Below, in pieces: positions 63,416 through 64,000 of a stretch of DNA of 64,000 nt. The DNA lies in assembly GCA_963693315.1 (NCBI GenBank), contig OY856186.1, forward strand, positions 233,405,541 through 233,469,540, written 5' to 3'. The notes under the pieces were generated by a model, which did no database searches, had not been told where the DNA came from, and saw only the letters and a program-made list of their open reading frames with translations. The position numbers and the translations under genes are program-made. Positions within the stretch are counted from its first letter, which is position 1. Each line of letters begins with the position of its first letter. The stretch comes from Diogma glabrata. Lineage: Eukaryota > Arthropoda > Insecta > Diptera > Cylindrotomidae.

Positions 63416-64000
63416 CAATAGTGTGGTGTTCATTCATCAGAGTAAACGGTGTTTAACGTATTTATGGAAATAAATAATTGAATTTATTTGGAAAGTACCT
63501 TTTCATTTGATACATGTACAGCGTACTTTAATTCCCTGTCGCTTCGGTAACGGTGTTTTATGGTTAGTTTTTCGGAATCATGTCCTTTTGCATATTTCTG
63601 ATTAATATTACAGCTCACTTGTTAATAACCGTTACAACTGACATCTAAGATGTTGGCGTCAAGCGTGACGAAAACGTTTGTCATGATAGTCATTTCGGTA
63701 ATGGTAGTTGGAATTAAAAACATACTACCTGAAAAGTAGACGCTATCGCCGGGATCATTAACGTAACTAAGATTGTCTGACAGAAAGCTGCAGATGTGTC
63801 CATATTATTGTATCAATTGCATGTAATTCTGGTCAAAGATAGAGAACAAGAAACTCTAGCACCATCAATAGTGTGGTGTTCATTCATCAGAGTAAACGGT
63901 GTTTAACGTATTTATGGAAATAAATAATTGAATTTATTTGGAAAGTACCTTTTCATTTGATACATGTACAGCGTACTTTAATTCCCTGTCGCTTCGGTAA
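63416..64000. repeat. Direct repeat with 450-bp period running off the window
   Basis: The 135 bases from 63416 (CAATAGTGTGGTGTTCATTC) to 63550 recur without difference at 63866-64000, where the window ends. The spacing is exactly 450 bp. This is either the beginning of a tandem array, a recent segmental duplication, or the start of a long terminal repeat pair, and only the sequence to the right can decide. Confidence 0.92.

Noticed and set aside
1..64000. CRISPR arrays, bacterial operons, phage or defence systems
   Set aside because: The window is eukaryotic, with spliced genes and LINE/SINE content; no regularly spaced short repeats with unique spacers were seen.

Overview
The window is AT-rich animal nuclear DNA, most likely from an insect and probably a dipteran. 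The evidence is short spliced introns of about 50-70 bp in conserved housekeeping genes, a gene set typical of insects, and a mobile-element mix of RTE and CR1/Jockey-group LINEs, an irritans-like mariner, a Helitron, tRNA-derived SINEs and many small inverted-repeat elements. No bacterial or organellar features are seen.

Host genes are confined to about 7.2-26.2 kb. From left to right they are: the first visible coding exon of a phosphoribosyl-pyrophosphate synthetase gene (minus; the rest lies beyond the left edge); a four-exon E2-25K ubiquitin-conjugating enzyme gene (plus, 8226-12014); a two-exon SANBR/KIAA1841-like BTB gene (minus, 15289-12883); three-exon RpS17 (plus, 15799-16468); two-exon COX7A-like (plus, 21055-21320); and an MPPED-type metallophosphoesterase gene (minus, 25510-21623). 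A small membrane-anchored ORF (25987-26169) is divergent from the last. The pairs alternate: Prps/UBE2K, SANBR/RpS17 and MPPED/small ORF are head-to-head; UBE2K/SANBR and COX7A/MPPED are tail-to-tail. The genes have unrelated roles (nucleotide synthesis, ubiquitination, translation, respiration), so this is compact housekeeping packing and not a pathway cluster.

The remainder is mobile-element debris. At 1-5.5 kb an inverted-repeat-like element is split by a minus-strand LINE and abutted by a TA-flanked MITE. A 5'-truncated LINE with a 13-bp target duplication lies at 17.9-20.6 kb. At 27-32 kb there is a nested set: an outer inverted-repeat pair enclosing a complete-length mariner and a 3.3-kb inverted-repeat element, which holds hAT and CXC-domain remnants and another MITE. 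At 33-35.5 kb a foldback abuts a 2.2-kb element with about 250-bp terminal inverted repeats. At 39.8-45.1 kb there are RTE, CR1-like and a third LINE fragment. A Helitron derivative with a 122-bp tandem array and a broken helicase lies at 54.4-56.9 kb. A 450-bp-period direct repeat runs off the right edge.

The most unusual host observation is in the metallophosphoesterase gene. Its single large intron contains two further exon-like segments, 192 and 51 bp, both open, both phase 1 at each end and both with good splice sites. They could be skipped or included without changing frame and would insert up to 81 residues into the enzyme core. All calls were made by reading the sequence; no database search was run.
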